Source: Ficedula albicollis
Taxonomy: Eukaryota; Chordata; Aves; Passeriformes; Muscicapidae
NCBI RefSeq assembly: GCF_000247815.1
Contig: NC_021674.1
Coordinates: 28,894,901-28,958,900, forward strand
Length of the DNA: 64,000 nucleotides
Direction of reading: 5' to 3'
Part shown: in pieces, positions 26,601 to 40,044 of the stretch
Numbering within the stretch: the first letter of the stretch is position 1
Layout of the letters: each line of letters opens with the position of its first letter
Program-made: the position numbers and the translations under genes
Notes under the pieces: model-generated
Told to the model about the DNA's origin: nothing
Seen by the model: the letters and a program-made list of their open reading frames with translations, nothing else
The model's database searches: none

Positions 26601-27344
26601 AGTCAAGACAAGCCAGGGAAATGGCACTGGGACCCTTCCTTTGTTTGTGTGTCATAACTAGTCCTATTTTATCCATGTTTTCAGTTTCTTTCCATAGAGT
26701 GATGAGAACAAGTCTGCTTTCCTTCACCCACCCCATCCACCCCCTCTTTGCACCCCACTCCTCTGACAGTCATAGGAAAAAGTGATGACTTCAGCTGCAT
26801 CCACTGTTTACCTTAAGTGAGGGAAAAAAGAAACCAAAAGTAAAAAAAATGTGATTTCAGTTGATTGAAGTAGGCAATAATGAAAGGGGGAGTCTAGGAC
26901 CTTTGCTTCACTAAGCAACATTCATTTGCAATTATTCTCAGTCATTTTAACAAAGAATTGATTTCTAGAAATGAGTTTACCATAATTTATCAACCAGTGC
27001 AATCTAACCCTGCTTGTGTATGGAATATTGATCCATGAATGTTGGTGGTTTTCAACCTGAGCCAGGACTACAAAGTGTGATGGATGAGGGAAATCATTAC
27101 CTTGTGTTCTAGAGTGAGGTATTTGCTATAATAAGAGCTGGTTTGACAGAATCATCTTGACTAGAAATTAATTTCCTTATGAACAGAGTTCATTATTGTA
27201 GAACTCCCTGGTTACTTGTCTGCATTATGTTCAAAGTTACAAGAGAGGTGATGTTGTACAGTACAAGGGCAGAAGCTGTTTTACCTCTGCACTGAGATCA
27301 AGAATACCCTTTAGATAAGAAACATTAAAATACACTATTTACAC
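20611..27344. other. Non-coding stretch, no gene seen
   Basis: Nearly 7 kb with only chance frames. Noted items: a slightly GC-richer patch at 22540-22870 without splice or domain signals, AT-rich DNA at 23880-24260, and an 11-bp triplet repeat (CTGTGGCTATA-like) at about 26174-26207. No TE is recognised with confidence. Confidence 0.55.
26174..26207 (+). repeat. Short tandem repeat, three 11-bp units
   Basis: The unit GTGGCTATACT or GTGGCTATGCT occurs three times in a row, with a one-base variant in the middle unit. Confidence 0.85.
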
Positions 27345-28075
27345 TGCATAGAATAGTTGAGTTTGAAATACAGCCTGGGAGATCATTTGGTCCACCTGCC
27401 TGCTCAAAGCAGGGTCAGCTAGGACAGGTTGGCCAGGAATGTGTTCAGGCAGGATTTGCACATATGCTAGGATGGGGGCTCCTTGACTTCTCTGGAAAAC
27501 CCCCAAAAAATCTGGTATTTAACTGCCTTCATGGTAAAAAAGGTATTTTCGTGTGTTGAAGTGGAACTGACTGTATTTCAGTTTTGTCTGTTTCCTCTTG
27601 CCCTGTCACTGAATACAACTGAGAAGATTCTGGCTCCACCTTCTTTATTCCCCCTCAGCAAGTATTTGCACGTACTAGTAAGATTCCCCTTGAGCCTTCT
27701 TAAGGCTGAACAGTCCCAGCTATCTCAGTCTTTCTTCATGACAGGGTGGCTCCAGCCCTTTAATCATCTTTGTGGCACTTCTCTGAGCTCACTCCAGTAT
27801 GGCCTCGTTTCTTTTGCCGTGTGGATGTCATGATTGAACCCGTAAGTCCAGAATTGTCTCACCAGTGCTGAGTACAGGAGAAGGAAAGCCTCCCTCAGCT
27901 GCTGGCAGCACTTTGCCTGAAGGCTGTTGTTGTTCTTTGGCACAAAGGCATGTGTCAGGTGCAGGTTCAGCGAGGTGTCCCAGATCATTTTCACAAAGCT
28001 GTTTTCCAGGTGGCTGGCCCTTCATCAGCCCCACCAGAAGCTGGGGTTTTTTGGTTGTACCTGCAGAGTCCTGGA
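27345..28075 (-). mobile_element. CR1 LINE fragment (3' half)
   Basis: The + strand reads as the reverse complement of CR1. A 3' tail CATAGAATAGTT is followed by GATCATTTGGTCCACCTGCC, CAAAGCAGGGTCAGCTAGGA, TTCCTCTTGCCCTGTCACTG, CCCCTTGAGCCTTCTTAAGG, CTGAACAGTCCCAGCTATCT, GTCTCACCAGTGCTGAGTAC and CTGGCAGCACTTTGCCT. Matching fades after about 28075. The open frames on both strands at 27828-28444 partly overlap it and partly read the unassigned GC-richer sequence that follows. Confidence 0.88.
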
Positions 28076-31000
28076 GAAGATCCAGCTGATCTCTTTCTCC
28101 TAGTGTCTGGGGCTGTGCAGTGTGCTGACCTTGCCACAGCCACATCAGGTGGTGACACAGGCCCTTCAGCACCCAGTCCCACCAAGAGGTCCCAAATGTG
28201 CAGGGATGCATTCTCCCTCGGGAGCTTGGTCCAAAGGGAGGTCTCTGATGTTTTAGGTATAGCTCCTCCAGGGGTTCTGGAAGCTGTTCCCTGCTATGTG
28301 TTAGCACCATTTGAGAGCCCCCAGGGAAGTTTCTGTCTCCCTCTGGGCACCAATTGCTGTGCCTGCTGCCTGCTGCTGCCCTGTGCTTGTGGTGCACATC
28401 AGCACAAACGTGGCTTGCAGCTGAATCACCTACATGGATGCTGACAGGTATTCAGCACTGCCTATTGTGCTGGCTTTTTTCTAGGTCCCAATGTGTTATT
28501 AAATCCTTAAATATAACATCATGTTTTGGCTCTCAGTACTGTCTACTGGGCAACATAATTTTCCTCTTCAGTTACTGATGAAAATAAAGCAAAGAGTGGG
28601 ATAACATCTGAACAGAGATTACAGAATAAATACCAGGAAAGGACATCAAGCATCCTAACCCTTATCTCAGTGCCTGCATTATATTTTACTTTTATTTGCT
28701 GTGGATTAGTAACTCTTTGCTGTTACCAAGGAAATGAGAGACTCCTGGGCATCTGGCACACCCACAGTGCACTCTTACCATTGATGAATAGGAAAGGAAG
28801 CATGAGTACACTCTAGTGCATTTCAGAGATCCAAGGAAAAACAAGCAATTGAAAAGAGATGAAGTAAACAAGATTATCTGAATGAAATCAAGAAATACTT
28901 TCAGAGGAGGTTCGACTGTTGTATTTGGTTAGAGCTTTCCAGCAAAATCATAGATTTGATGCTTTTTTGGGCAAAGAAGTGTCAAATACTCACAGCTATC
29001 CTGGAAATGACACCCTGCAGAGGGACTGCCACAGATGCTGTATTCATCATCCTTACTTTTATTGCCAGGAGGTACCACTGAGTACCTTTAAATAAGAAGA
29101 ACTGAGGTGTCCTTGTAATACAGCTTCCAATATGTTGGGCAGGGGTATTTTGCCATTTTTGGTGGCTTTTTCAAGGAGTTTGTGACTCAGAGGTTCATGT
29201 CTTGAAATCCTTACTCACATTTCACTTGGGCAAACCTCCCACAGGTTATAAAAATGGAGACTTTGGAATCTAGTTCAGAAAGAGGAGGGAACAGATCAGT
29301 CTCCAGAATTCAGACACAGAAAATGCCTTCCATGAGTCAACAGGCATAAAGCAGCATGAGTGGGGAAATGCCAAGCAGAAATTCCTGCAGGATGGACGTT
29401 TCCTTCCCATTCTGAGCAGTTGTTACAAGGGTGTCTGTGTTTGCAGACCTTGCTGTGAGCAAACTTAGAAGCGAGAAAATGAGTTGAGTTGAGTGTTGGG
29501 CAGATAAATTTCATCTGGGAAAGCTGTTTGGGTGTTATAAAATATTTCTGAGACTAAAATGAGCTACTCTGTGAGTTCCTTGGTTGAGGTAAGAGATGTG
29601 CTCCTTAGGTCATTTAAACATATGTTGGAAAATCACTGTGAACTGTGATAATCCAAGGCTTAATTTTTATTTGTTCCTGAATTATTATTATCTGATTATT
29701 TTAATCTCTTCTTTTATATCAACATCCATCTCCTGAGAAGAATTTCTGTGTTTTCTCACACCTCGTGATCATATGCATACAAGTAGCATAAGGGAGAAGA
29801 TGGAGCTTTTCTCCTATATTTAAACTGAAAAACTCATTCAAAACAACAATTTTCCATCTACATGAAAAGCAACATCTCATGATGACCATTAAGACCACTC
29901 TGAATTTCAGCACCTCTCACTTTAAAGGCCAGCACCTCACTCCAGGAGGCCGTCACCTTTTCTCTTACAGATATGTCATCCCAGTCTGAGCTTCCTGCTT
30001 TGGGGAAGGAGCACTGTGGGCCTGAAGCAGCTCTGATTTTGTCCAGAGGCTCAGTTTCCTCGACACTGCTCAGTCAGGCTAAGTGTAACCTTTGTGCTGA
30101 TCTTATTCAGGCTGGTAGCTTTTGGCAGCAAGCGAGGGTAACGTGTTCGTGCTGGTCTGCTTAGATGTGGTATCATCCTTGGGTACAACTGGACAAAGTG
30201 GATTGAGGCATTTGTAGATCCTGTCAAGCACAGAGCTGTATTTAATTAGCTCAGTCTAATGCAGAGAGATCTTTGCCACTCCTCATGCCTGCTGGACACG
30301 CAGCTCAGTGGCTCAGTGCCATTACTGTGCTCCGCACCCTACATTAGGGTCTCCTCTGACTGCAGACCCTGTGGAAGCAATGAACAGCAGCAATCATCAC
30401 TTTTTCCCACTTCTCCTGGCTGAAATATTGCCGTTTTCCCTCCCTGGAAGGGAAGTTGTATTTCAGTTTTTCATAACATTTTTTGCTGCTCTGCTGAGGA
30501 AAGCAGATGTAGAGAGATATTCATGTATGTCAGACTGGTGTTTTATAGACAGAGCTAGCTTCCAGCCACTCTGGGTACCATCACAACAGTGTGTTTTGCT
30601 TTGTAATTGTTCTACAGGACTCTTGTTCTTTCTGGAAAACACTGATTTGACTTTCAAAGCTTGAACCATCTTTCTGATTATTTTTTTGAACAGTAGATGG
30701 TAGATGGAGAATTTAAGAAGGTAAAGTCCAATAATGTTGGATATTGTTTCTGTAGTAGCCCAACAGAAAATAAATATGTACATCTTTGGGATGTGTAGCA
30801 ATTTACTGAAAAATGCAATCCATTATTTGAGTATTCTTATTAACAGTGAAGAAAGTGCATCTGCTGTAGTATGAGAATACTTCTAATTATTTCCCCTTGA
30901 TTTTGTGTTAATGCATCTAGACCTAAGGGCAGGGAAGAGTGTGTTGTATCTACTACAAATAAATCAGTGCAATTAACTGCTGATATATGCAAACTGACCT

Positions 31001-31860
31001 TAAGTGCTAATACATGGCTGCTCCTAATATCAGGAATCTAGCTTAGAACAGGCAGTAAAGGGATCTGGCCTTGGATCAATGAAGGAAATGTCTTGAACAA
31101 ATTGGGACCACAGAGGTCAATCTTCTGAAAAACATAATTAAATTGGGACTGAACTGGAAGCCTCACACATCAAAGAACTGCAGTGATCAAATGATTAGGG
31201 AATGAAGGGGGGTGGGATGCAGCAGAAAGCAAGAATGAAACAGCAAAAAGTGTGTAAGGCAGCAGCTTTAGAGATGGTATTTGAGAAGCAGAAAAAGTTT
31301 TGAGGCACAAAAAAGGAAAACTAGTCAAAGACAGACTAAGTAAAAAAGCCCAAAATGTGTGAAACAAATACCAGGATATGTTGGTACACACTAGAAAGTA
31401 AAGAGTATGTAAGGAAATGAGAAACAATAAAGCATACAGAAAGACAGTATTAGGAAAGCAACAATAAAATCCTTGGGTAATGGAGCCTGTTGTTGGTAAT
31501 ATAAATTTAAATGCAGTGTATAGCAGCTGGCTGCACTTATCTGATAAGACTGTCATTCTGAGCATAGTTGGTGAGCAGAAACTGCAAAGTGAAGCAGAAT
31601 ATGTATTTGAAATATTGGGGTCTTATATATTTTATTTTATCACATGTTTTCCCTTCATTTTAATTTTAAGAGACTTGTTCTTTTTCTGCTGACTTAGTGC
31701 CAGTGAAAGGTGCTGCACAGAGAGCCCTGGGGATTGAAGACTTTTGTTTCCTCATAAATAAACATAGCAAGTGTAGTAGAAAATCAGCTTTCCTCATCTT
31801 GCTTTCCACTCACCTCCTGCAGACTAACCTGAAAGACTTTCCATCTTTCCTGGAACAAGG
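28076..31860. other. Non-coding stretch, no gene seen
   Basis: 28076-28445 is GC-richer with overlapping frames on both strands (up to 189 codons). The two strands are equally open, and there are no domains or splice-site pairs I can defend. It may be an extension of the adjacent CR1 or another old repeat. The rest is AT-rich chance sequence. Confidence 0.5.
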
Positions 31861-31864
31861 CCTC

Positions 31865-32395
31865 TGCAGAGCAGACGGAGTTTGATGAGCAGCTCAACGT
31901 GAGCTGGCACTGTGCACTTGCAGCACGGAAAGCCAACCATACCCTGGGCTGCATCCAAAGCAGGGCCAGGAAAGTGGGTTAACCCCTTTGCTCTGGTCTT
32001 GAGAGACAACACCTGGAGTGCTGCATACAGTTCTGTGCCCCCAGCTTAGGAAGGGTGTAGAACTATTGCAGCAAGTGCTGAGAAGGGCCATGAAGTTGTT
32101 GGAAGCACTGGAGCACCTCCCCCATGAAGACAGGCTGAGAGAGTTGGGTCTGTTCAGCCTGGAGAGCAAAAGGCTGCACTGAGATCTCACAGGAACCCTC
32201 CAGCATCTGAAGGGGGCCTATAGGGAAACCAGAGAGGGACTCTTCCTCAGGAACTGCAGTAACAGGACAAGAGGGAATGGCTGCAAGCTGAAAGACAGTA
32301 GATTTAGATTAGATGTTAAGAAAAAGTTCATTACCATGAGGGTGGTGAGATACTGGAACAGGTTGCCCAGACAAGCTGTGGATGCTCCATTTCCT
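31865..32395 (+). mobile_element. CR1 LINE fragment, + orientation
   Basis: CR1 landmarks appear in order: TTGATGAGCAGCTCAACGTG, CTTGCAGCACGGAAAGCCAA, CCTGGGCTGCATCCAAAGCA, CACCTGGAGTGCTGCATACA, CTGAGAGAGTTGGGTCTGTT, CAGCCTGGAGAGCAAAAGGC, TAGATTTAGATTAGATGTTA and TGGAACAGGTTGCCCAGACA. This is the C-terminal ORF2/3' UTR region. Several internal deletions are present and no open frame is kept. Confidence 0.92.
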
Positions 32396-32436
32396 TTTGT
32401 TCTACTGCTTGATACCTGAGAGATGAAATCAACTTC

Positions 32437-32600
32437 CACCCTCCTACAACCTCCTTTTAGTTAGTTGTAAAGAACAATAAGGTCCCCCCTGAGCCTTTTT
32501 TTTTTTTTCCAGGTGAAACACTCCCTCTTCTCTCAGCCACTCCTCATGAGACAGGTGCTCCAGACCTTTCACCAGCTCTGTTGCCTTTTGGAAAGGGCAA
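32437..32600 (-). mobile_element. CR1 LINE fragment, opposite orientation to its neighbour
   Basis: The reverse complement of a CR1 3' segment: AACAATAAGGTCCCCCCTGA, a poly-T expansion, CTCAGCCACTCCTCATGAGA, then TGCTCCAGACCTTTCACCAG. It lies about 40 bp after the + strand CR1, so the two pieces face each other with their 3' parts. Confidence 0.85.
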
Positions 32601-35140
32601 AAGCCTTCAGTCTCATTAGCATGACTGAAATATCATGAGATACTTGTACTGTTGTTATTTATAAAGTAATAGATTAGGGATGCTTTTTATTTCCTTTCCA
32701 TTTGCTTTCCTGGAGCTGTTTCCCTGTTTACTCATTTGTACTAGTCAAGGTTTCTTTGCAGTCAGGAAATTTTGAAGCCTACTCTACTCTATATGAACTT
32801 CTTACTGGTGACAAGTGAGCCTCTGAGCTGTGGCTAATCCATTGGAGAAGAAGAATGTGGGATGTCAGGAAAGGAGGTAAAGTGTCTTGCAGGGGCTTCT
32901 GTTCTGCAGGCACTGAGGGCAGCAAATGGGGCACTGGGGACAAAGTCACTCCAGCCATACACAGACAAACTGCCTCTCCTTCTGCTGACTGTCAGTCTTG
33001 GGGTGGTGAAGAGCCAGTGGCTGAGCTGGAGAAAAGGCTGCACAAGGTGTCTCTTATCTGCCATCTCCCTTCCTGTGCTGTGACAACAGACTTCCCCATA
33101 AACTGCTCTTACATGCACACACCGTTTCCAGATACCTCACAAACAGCTGATTAGAAGAATTATCTTACAGAGGAGAAAGAGGAGTTAATTGAAACTAATC
33201 TAAGGTTACATACATAGCAAGACATGATGAAGAAATCCAGGAGTTAATGTTAAAGCCAGATTTCTTCCCCAGAAAAACACGCAGCACATCTCTCCTTTCA
33301 ATGTAATTGCACAAACACTATCCATGACACTGGATTTGTGTTAAAAAATTATACAGTGATATGCCTTACATGTAGAAACACCACTGTGCAAAGAGAAGTT
33401 ATGAGAGTTGGGTTTTCCATAAGGAACTGGGTGAATTATCTTGCACAAAACATTTGAGCAGATTGTACCTCTTCTTACTTCTTTAAACTAGTTAGAAGTT
33501 GTCTCTTTTTTAAAGTGCATGAAGATTCTGGTGTAAAAGAACTGGTATTGCTACCAAAAGTCCTCCTTTCTCTGTCCCATCCATTTACAGCTGTTTGGAA
33601 ATAGGTAACTGTGTAGCAAGATGCAACAAAGTCTACTGTTTTGAAAAGCTGCTCTTCTCATGGTAGAAGTAATGGGAATGTTAAGTCCTCCGGAGAAACA
33701 GTAAATAATGCTCCGACATGTGAATCAAAAAGGGAGAAATGATAGAAAGAGAAATTAAATTGACATACCTAGTCCCATCCAAAGTGAAAGGCAAGAAATT
33801 ATGGTAGAAAGTTTACCAGGCTGCTGAAAGAGCCCAGAGACTATGGAGGCCTTGTGTTGTGTCATGCAATGGCATGGCAGGGTTCTCAGGATTCCTTCTC
33901 AGAACTCTGCTAATTTCTCACATAACTATGAGCCAACCACAGAGACAAGCCACTGGGGTTTTATTCCCTGTAACAGGGGACCTCTGCCACCAAATGCCCA
34001 CAGTAACATCCTTAGGAAACTTGGGGCATTCAGCAAAAGTGATTGTTTTGGTTTTTTAAATGTGGACTTCAATTTGCCTTCCTTATGTCTCAAAGGATTT
34101 CCAGATCTTTGCATACCACTTTGTGTGCCCAGTTATATTTATGAGAAAAAAAATCAGAAAAAGATCTTTAGTTTTGTATGCCTTGGATTTCCTACCAGAG
34201 CGTCTTTGCAGGCAGGTTATACATGAAAGAAAAACTGCAGTCTGAACTCAAGTAAAGAATACTTCCTATGGAAAATTGCAGACTTCGTTTCTAGGGCTGA
34301 ATGAAGGGTCAATTAATTTTTTTTTTTTAAGTAAAAATCCAAGATAAAGAAGAGAATCCCAATTCTAATTATCCTGCTCTACCTTTGATGTGGAAAGAAA
34401 TAAGAATGCATAAAGACTTTTATGAGAATTAAAGTAAGCTAAAGTGTTACCTGAGGATTTTCTTTTATGGCTCAGAGCCAAGGGGAATTTGGATTCAGAT
34501 CATGAGAAGAGGCCTTCAGTCCTATTTGCAGAAAGCAGTAGGGTCAGTTGATGGACACTTATGTTTCATGCCACAGGCAATATCTCTGAGAGAGGTGCTC
34601 CTTAGCACCTTTGCAGCTTCTGTGTGTTCAAAATGAGTAAGAAACAGAATAACTGGTAACTTCTCTACTGTGCTGACAAAGCAAACTGTAGGACTGCTGT
34701 TAAGAACAAGATAAATAAATGAACTGGATAGCTAAAAATAGCAGAGGGGCCCAGCTTAGCTGACTCATGAGCTTGTAGATCAAATCTGATGGAGACTGGC
34801 ACAAAGCATTAAAATAAGGATAAATGTTGACAGGCTTTAAGTGAACAATCAAAAATGAATGGACCTTCAAATGGTCTGTGGGAGAGAAAAAACAAACCAG
34901 CCCAAGCCATTTATAATTAGTGCTCAAGGCATTTACAATTAGTGGAATTGAAGATGCTGTTCCTTGTCTCCTGTGTACCTGGTGATGGGAAATCACCATC
35001 CTGCACAGATGTGACTGCATGGGAAAACTCTAGGAAACTGTCCAGATGGACCTGCTGGTGGTGCAACACACCTAAGTGTGTCTGTGTACCAAACAGACAC
35101 ACTTGGGTTTTCTAAATGGCCTCTTTGTCTCCAATTTGGT
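32601..35140. other. Non-coding stretch with one possible MIR-type relic
   Basis: No gene. Chance frames reach 127 codons (33843-34226), but without domains or consistent splice signals. A MIR/L2-like segment at about 33160-33260 is listed separately. Confidence 0.55.
33160..33260. mobile_element. Possible MIR/L2-type relic
   Basis: TTATCTTACAGAGGAGAAAG, then GTTAATTGAAACTAATCTAA and GGTTACATACATAGCAAG, follow the order of a MIR tail ('cattttacagatgagg, gttaagtgacttgccc, ggtcacacagctag'). Weak and by eye. Confidence 0.4.
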
Positions 35141-36167
35141 TTTATATGCTTACAAGTAACTGCCTGTATGTAACAAGTGACATTTAAATTTTGTGCATTA
35201 CCAAAAACCATCCAGGGAGCTAAACACTGTTTTGTACCAACAAATCAGGCAGCTAAAGCCTGTGTTTTCCAGTCAGTGAAGGTAGAATGATGCAACTGTT
35301 TTCACAGGTAAAATCACACTAATCAACAAAATCTGGCTATGATTCTTAAGGTTATAATGTGTCATTCACAAGTTCTGGATAGAGCTGTATATTTTTTTTT
35401 CTATTTTTTCAGAAGTTTTACCCACTGGCAAGTATCAGCCCATGTGACAAAACTTGTTTGTAAGACTGTTCAGGTTTCATGAGACAACTTTAAAAAAGGC
35501 ATTAGATGAAGAATTAAAATATCTGTTTCTGGTGTTTCTGGAATGTAATGTTTTCAATTAGAAATAATGTGTTTTGTGTAGGTATTTTTCTAAAGTACAA
35601 TATTTAATGAATGAGTATGTAATGTTTTCAATTAGAAATAATGTGTTTCGTGTAGGTATTTTTCTAAAGTGCAATATTTAATGAATGAGGTTTATATGCT
35701 TACAAGTAACTGCCTGTATGTAACAAGTGACATTTAAATTTTGTGCATTACCAAAAACCATCCAGGGAGCTAAACACTGTTTTGTACCAACAAATCAGGC
35801 AGCTAAAGCCTGTGTTTTCCAGTCAGTGAAGGTAGAATGATGCAACTGTTTTCACAGGTAAAATCACACGAGTCAACAAAATCTGGCTATGATTCTTAAG
35901 GTTATAATGTGTCATTCACAAGTTCTGGATAGAGCTGTATATTTTTTTTTCTATTTTTTCAGAAGTTTTACCCACTGGCAAGTATCAGCCCATGTGACAA
36001 AACTTGTTTGTAAGACTGTTCAGGTTTCATGAGACAACTTTAAAAAAGGCATTAGATGAAGAATTAAAATATCTGTTTCTGGTGTTTCTGGAATGTAATG
36101 TTTTCAATTAGAAATAATGTGTTTTGTGTAGGTATTTTTCTAAAGTACAATATTTAATGAATGAGTA
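35141..36167. repeat. Tandem duplication, 550-bp period
   Basis: The unit starting TTTATATGCTTACAAGTAAC at 35141 recurs at 35691. Copy 2 ends near 36167 because it has only one of the 74-bp subunits that end copy 1. The copies differ at very few bases (for example CACTAATC versus CACGAGTC), so the event is recent. No coding capacity and no TE signature. Confidence 0.95.
35545..35690. repeat. 74-bp tandem subrepeat at the end of copy 1
   Basis: GTAATGTTTTCAATTAGAAA starts at 35545 and 35619. The second subunit has GTTTCGTG and AAGTGCAA, whereas the first subunit and the single subunit in copy 2 have GTTTTGTG and AAGTACAA. This places the order of events: the 74-bp doubling and the 550-bp doubling are separate. 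Confidence 0.93.
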
Positions 36168-39100
36168 AATCAAGCATGCCTATTGGATTTATGCTACAGG
36201 ACTGAATTAATCTAGTTACTACAATCAGCACTCAGCAATTAAGAATTGAACAGTAAGCTTCAAGACAGGTACAAGTGAGACTGATCTTGGCATTGCAGGT
36301 AGGCATCATTCTAGAGTAAAAATTTCCATCTTCTGCAGAACAAGAAATTTAGGCTAAGTGCCAAGAGGAATTTTAGGCCAATGTTTCTTCTGCTCTGCTC
36401 TCTGTGTGTGCATGAAGGCTTTTCAGTCCCTGCTTCAAGTGGTATGATGCCAGATCAGACAAGTTCCAGAGATTAGTCATAAGGAAGTAGTGGCACCTGT
36501 ACCCTTTGGATGGAAAGAAAGTCCGTGTTCCAAAGGATGTGTGTTCCCAACTGATCAAGTCCTGGTATTATGGCACGACTTTGTAAGAACATCTTGACAG
36601 CAGAGTGGGCTGGCTGTTGCCTAAAAAGGCTGAACTCAGGTTAAAGCCTTTTCAGTAGCCAAGATGTTGATAATGTCTGTTTTCCATGAGGGTACTCTGA
36701 TTCCAGACATGAGGTGGACGCAACAATGCATAATTTCCTTCACAGAAGTCTAATAAATCTAACCAAATGTCATCTGCTTTCATGAAACTTACTATATTCT
36801 GTATTCCTGAAAAGTGAGAGTAGTAAATAGTTCTGAGGCTTCTGCACTTCAGATTTTATCTGAAGTGATGAAAATGTCCCAAATGTATTGTGGGGAAGTG
36901 CCAGACAGGCAGATGCTCGGAAGTACACAGAATGTGTTCACTAAGTTTTATTTTCTCACAAAATGAGTCTCAAAATCTTGACTAATTTTGCACATTTCTT
37001 AAAACCAAATGGCTTATTACAGTAACTTCATTTTGGCAAAGTGCTAGTAATAGTGAAGAGTGATCTAGCAGACGCCTTGTTTTCTCTGTACTTAAGAGTT
37101 CTTGCTACATTTCTTAGAAACTAGGATGTAAGTGCATTGTAGATCTAAGTGCTCTAGGGTCACTATGGCTACTAGACACACACACTGCCCAGCCAGCAGG
37201 GACATCTTTGGCACAGAAGCTAAAAAACGTAAAATGTTTCTCCTGGATCAATACCACTGTGAAAAAATGAAAATTCTTATGTACATACATATTTCTCATA
37301 ATTTCTTTTTTTGAGAAGAAAATAACTCTATGCCAGCTGAAACCAGGACAGTGAGCACGTACACACTAGTGCTCAAAATGCCCTTTCCATGCATACTGCA
37401 AGAAAATGGCTCTAGGAAGGAATTTGTACCATGTTTTACAAGAGCTCACCTACAAATCATTTGCTAATAGTTAACTATATCAAACAGAAACAAAATTTTT
37501 TACTTATTTGGAAATTTGTCTGATAGGATTTGGGGTTACTATTGTCTTTTAAGTGTTACATGTTAAAACTTCATAAAAGAGTCCAAAGGGTTTTTTTGGC
37601 CTAAGTAACCTGAAATACGAAGAAGTGACTAATTGCAGAAATTAAGTGTTCTGGAACGTTAGCATATGGATTTGTTCCTTTAGGATGTATGAAAAGTACT
37701 GGTTTTAATGAAATAAATTAGATATTTTAGTAAACTAGGAGAGATAAAAGCTACATTGATAATTTGGGCTTTTGATAGATGCATTACTTCCATCTTGGGA
37801 GTGGCAAGGAATTGGGTAATGTTAGCATTTAAAAAAAGAAATACTGGTTTCAGGAAAATATCTGGAAAGCATTATGAAAAATGAAAAAAAAGCTTTCCAA
37901 GAATCTTTTGAGACACAGGTTTTGCCCATGAAAGACAATGAGACCAGTATTTTCCTGTGTAAGAAAGCCCTGCCTAAGAAAATATTCGGGTATTTCCTTG
38001 GGATCTGTTGAATGGATTAAATCAGCCTTCACAGAGTGAGCCCTTTTGGAAACTAGTTTCTATGCATTATCCTTACCTCTATTCTGGATCCAGCTACAAC
38101 CAGTGTTTTAAAGACTGCAACCTTAACAAAAAATGTTCTTACATTTAGGACCATCTTATAAGGCAATTTTACTTGAATTCATCCACCCCTTTAGCCTAGC
38201 TTTTCCCAAATACTGGCAAGCTAAAACTGCTTCCAGGCCTAGGGAGCACAGAGCAGGTAAGAGGGACTCCCAGCTGCTTGGAAATGTGAAAATAAAAGAA
38301 CAGCTCTTAAAAGAATCAAACCACACAAATAAACCTCATGGTGGTAAGGGGATGAAAAATATTTTTAGTTGCAACCTTGCTATAGCTGCAATATTCAAGA
38401 AAATAAGTTGCATAAAGGACAGTATATTTGTTACACTTTACCCAGAGTTCCATTTTTTTCTTTTACTGTGGAAACAATATAAGTCACATTAATATGGGTG
38501 GAGTTTGGTACAGACAGCCACGAGTACCTGGAGAAATGTGTGCTGGTAAATGTCCCCCCTTTATGATGTGTAAAACATGAGGTGGCTGGAGAAAGCAAGC
38601 AGTTCACATGCTAGAGCTATTAATCTCTTTCAATGAAACCAGCTCAAAAGGCCTAGCCAAAACCTCCATTGCTTTGTCTGCATGCACCTGATGAAGATCA
38701 GCTTTTCCCTCACAGACTGTAGGAGCCTAGGCAAGCAAAATAAAAGACAAAAGCTCCACATAAGCTCAACAAATCAGTTGTGGTTATCCTGAATTTGAGC
38801 CTGTAAGTTGCTAGGTGCAAACTGACTTTAAACCCCTGAAGAGTTTCACAGGTGCTCACAAAGCCAGTGGTGGCCAAACACCCAGCCTGTGTTTCCATGG
38901 ATGTACTACTGAGGACACATCCAGATGCTGAGATATTTGCTCTCCTTGTGGGCACTGCAAGTGCTTGGTGAGTGAAGCATAAACTGCCTGTATGGATCAG
39001 GGAGAACACAAATCCTAACTTTCCACACAGCTTTTTGGCAAAGCAAGGGATTAAGGAGCAAGTTTTGTCCTGACACAGCCCCATTCTCTTTTATGCCTTG

Positions 39101-40044
39101 TTGATTAAACTGCTTATAAAAAATTGTTTGAAGCTTCAGCCATCACTGCAATCCTCTGCATTGGGGGTAGATTACCTAGTCACACAAGTTCACTTAAAAC
39201 AGAGATAAGAGAAGATAAAGAACAAGGAAAAGGGCAGCTCTCAGGAAAGAAAACCCAGTTCCTCCACAGAACCTACATAACTGAAGGGAGCTATCTTAGC
39301 TCACCCATCCAGTCCCTGGAGTCTGGGTCCCAGGGCACTTGGAAACTGTAGAATCAGAGCCACTATCCATTCAATTCTCATTTTTTAATTTTCTCTCTCT
39401 CTCTCTTCATCCCAACCTTTATGCTGCATATTTTTTGTCTGACAGTTACCTTGTGCTTGGCGCTGTGGTAGGCAAAGGTTATTGGAATTTAATTGCAAAG
39501 TTCAATGAATATAGAATTAAAAAATGCCTTGGAGACATTGCTGAAATGAGATGCCAAATCCCAGAATTTGTATCTTTATGAGGAGAATTTGAATACAAAA
39601 CACCAAGGTTTATGGCTCTTGCTCATATTAATTCATACCAATCCATGTTCTAAGAGGACTAAAGGGGCTATTTTTCATCTTGGGCTGAGACAGGAACCCT
39701 TCCAGATTTACTGACTTGCTGTGAGAAATATGCTTTATCAGGCTGATAGATATCTTTAAAATGTAAATCAGAATGGTGAGCTTATCACAAGACTGCCATC
39801 AGCAGCTTATAAAATTCTTGGTGTTGCAGTTAACGAGAGATTTTGTGAACAAGGTGAGCATACCGGTCAGCAAAAACAGACCCTAAAGTTGTCACTTTAT
39901 TGTCTGTCTTACAAGAAAATTACCAGAAATTAAATCAAAACAATTTTTATTATACATCCATCTCCTTGGCAACTAGCAATTACCATGACTTTGTGGGATG
40001 GTCTAGATTTTAAAGGATATTATTATAATTGTACAGGCTCAAGA
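36168..40044. other. Non-coding stretch, nothing recognised
   Basis: AT-rich with chance frames up to 124 codons on either strand. A small (CT)n run lies at 39391-39406. No exon, RNA gene or TE is recognised. Confidence 0.6.

Noticed and set aside
27828..28444. Paired frames of 189 (-) and 164 (+) codons in a GC-richer segment
   Set aside because: Both strands are equally open, the left part is CR1, and no domain or splice sites support an exon.
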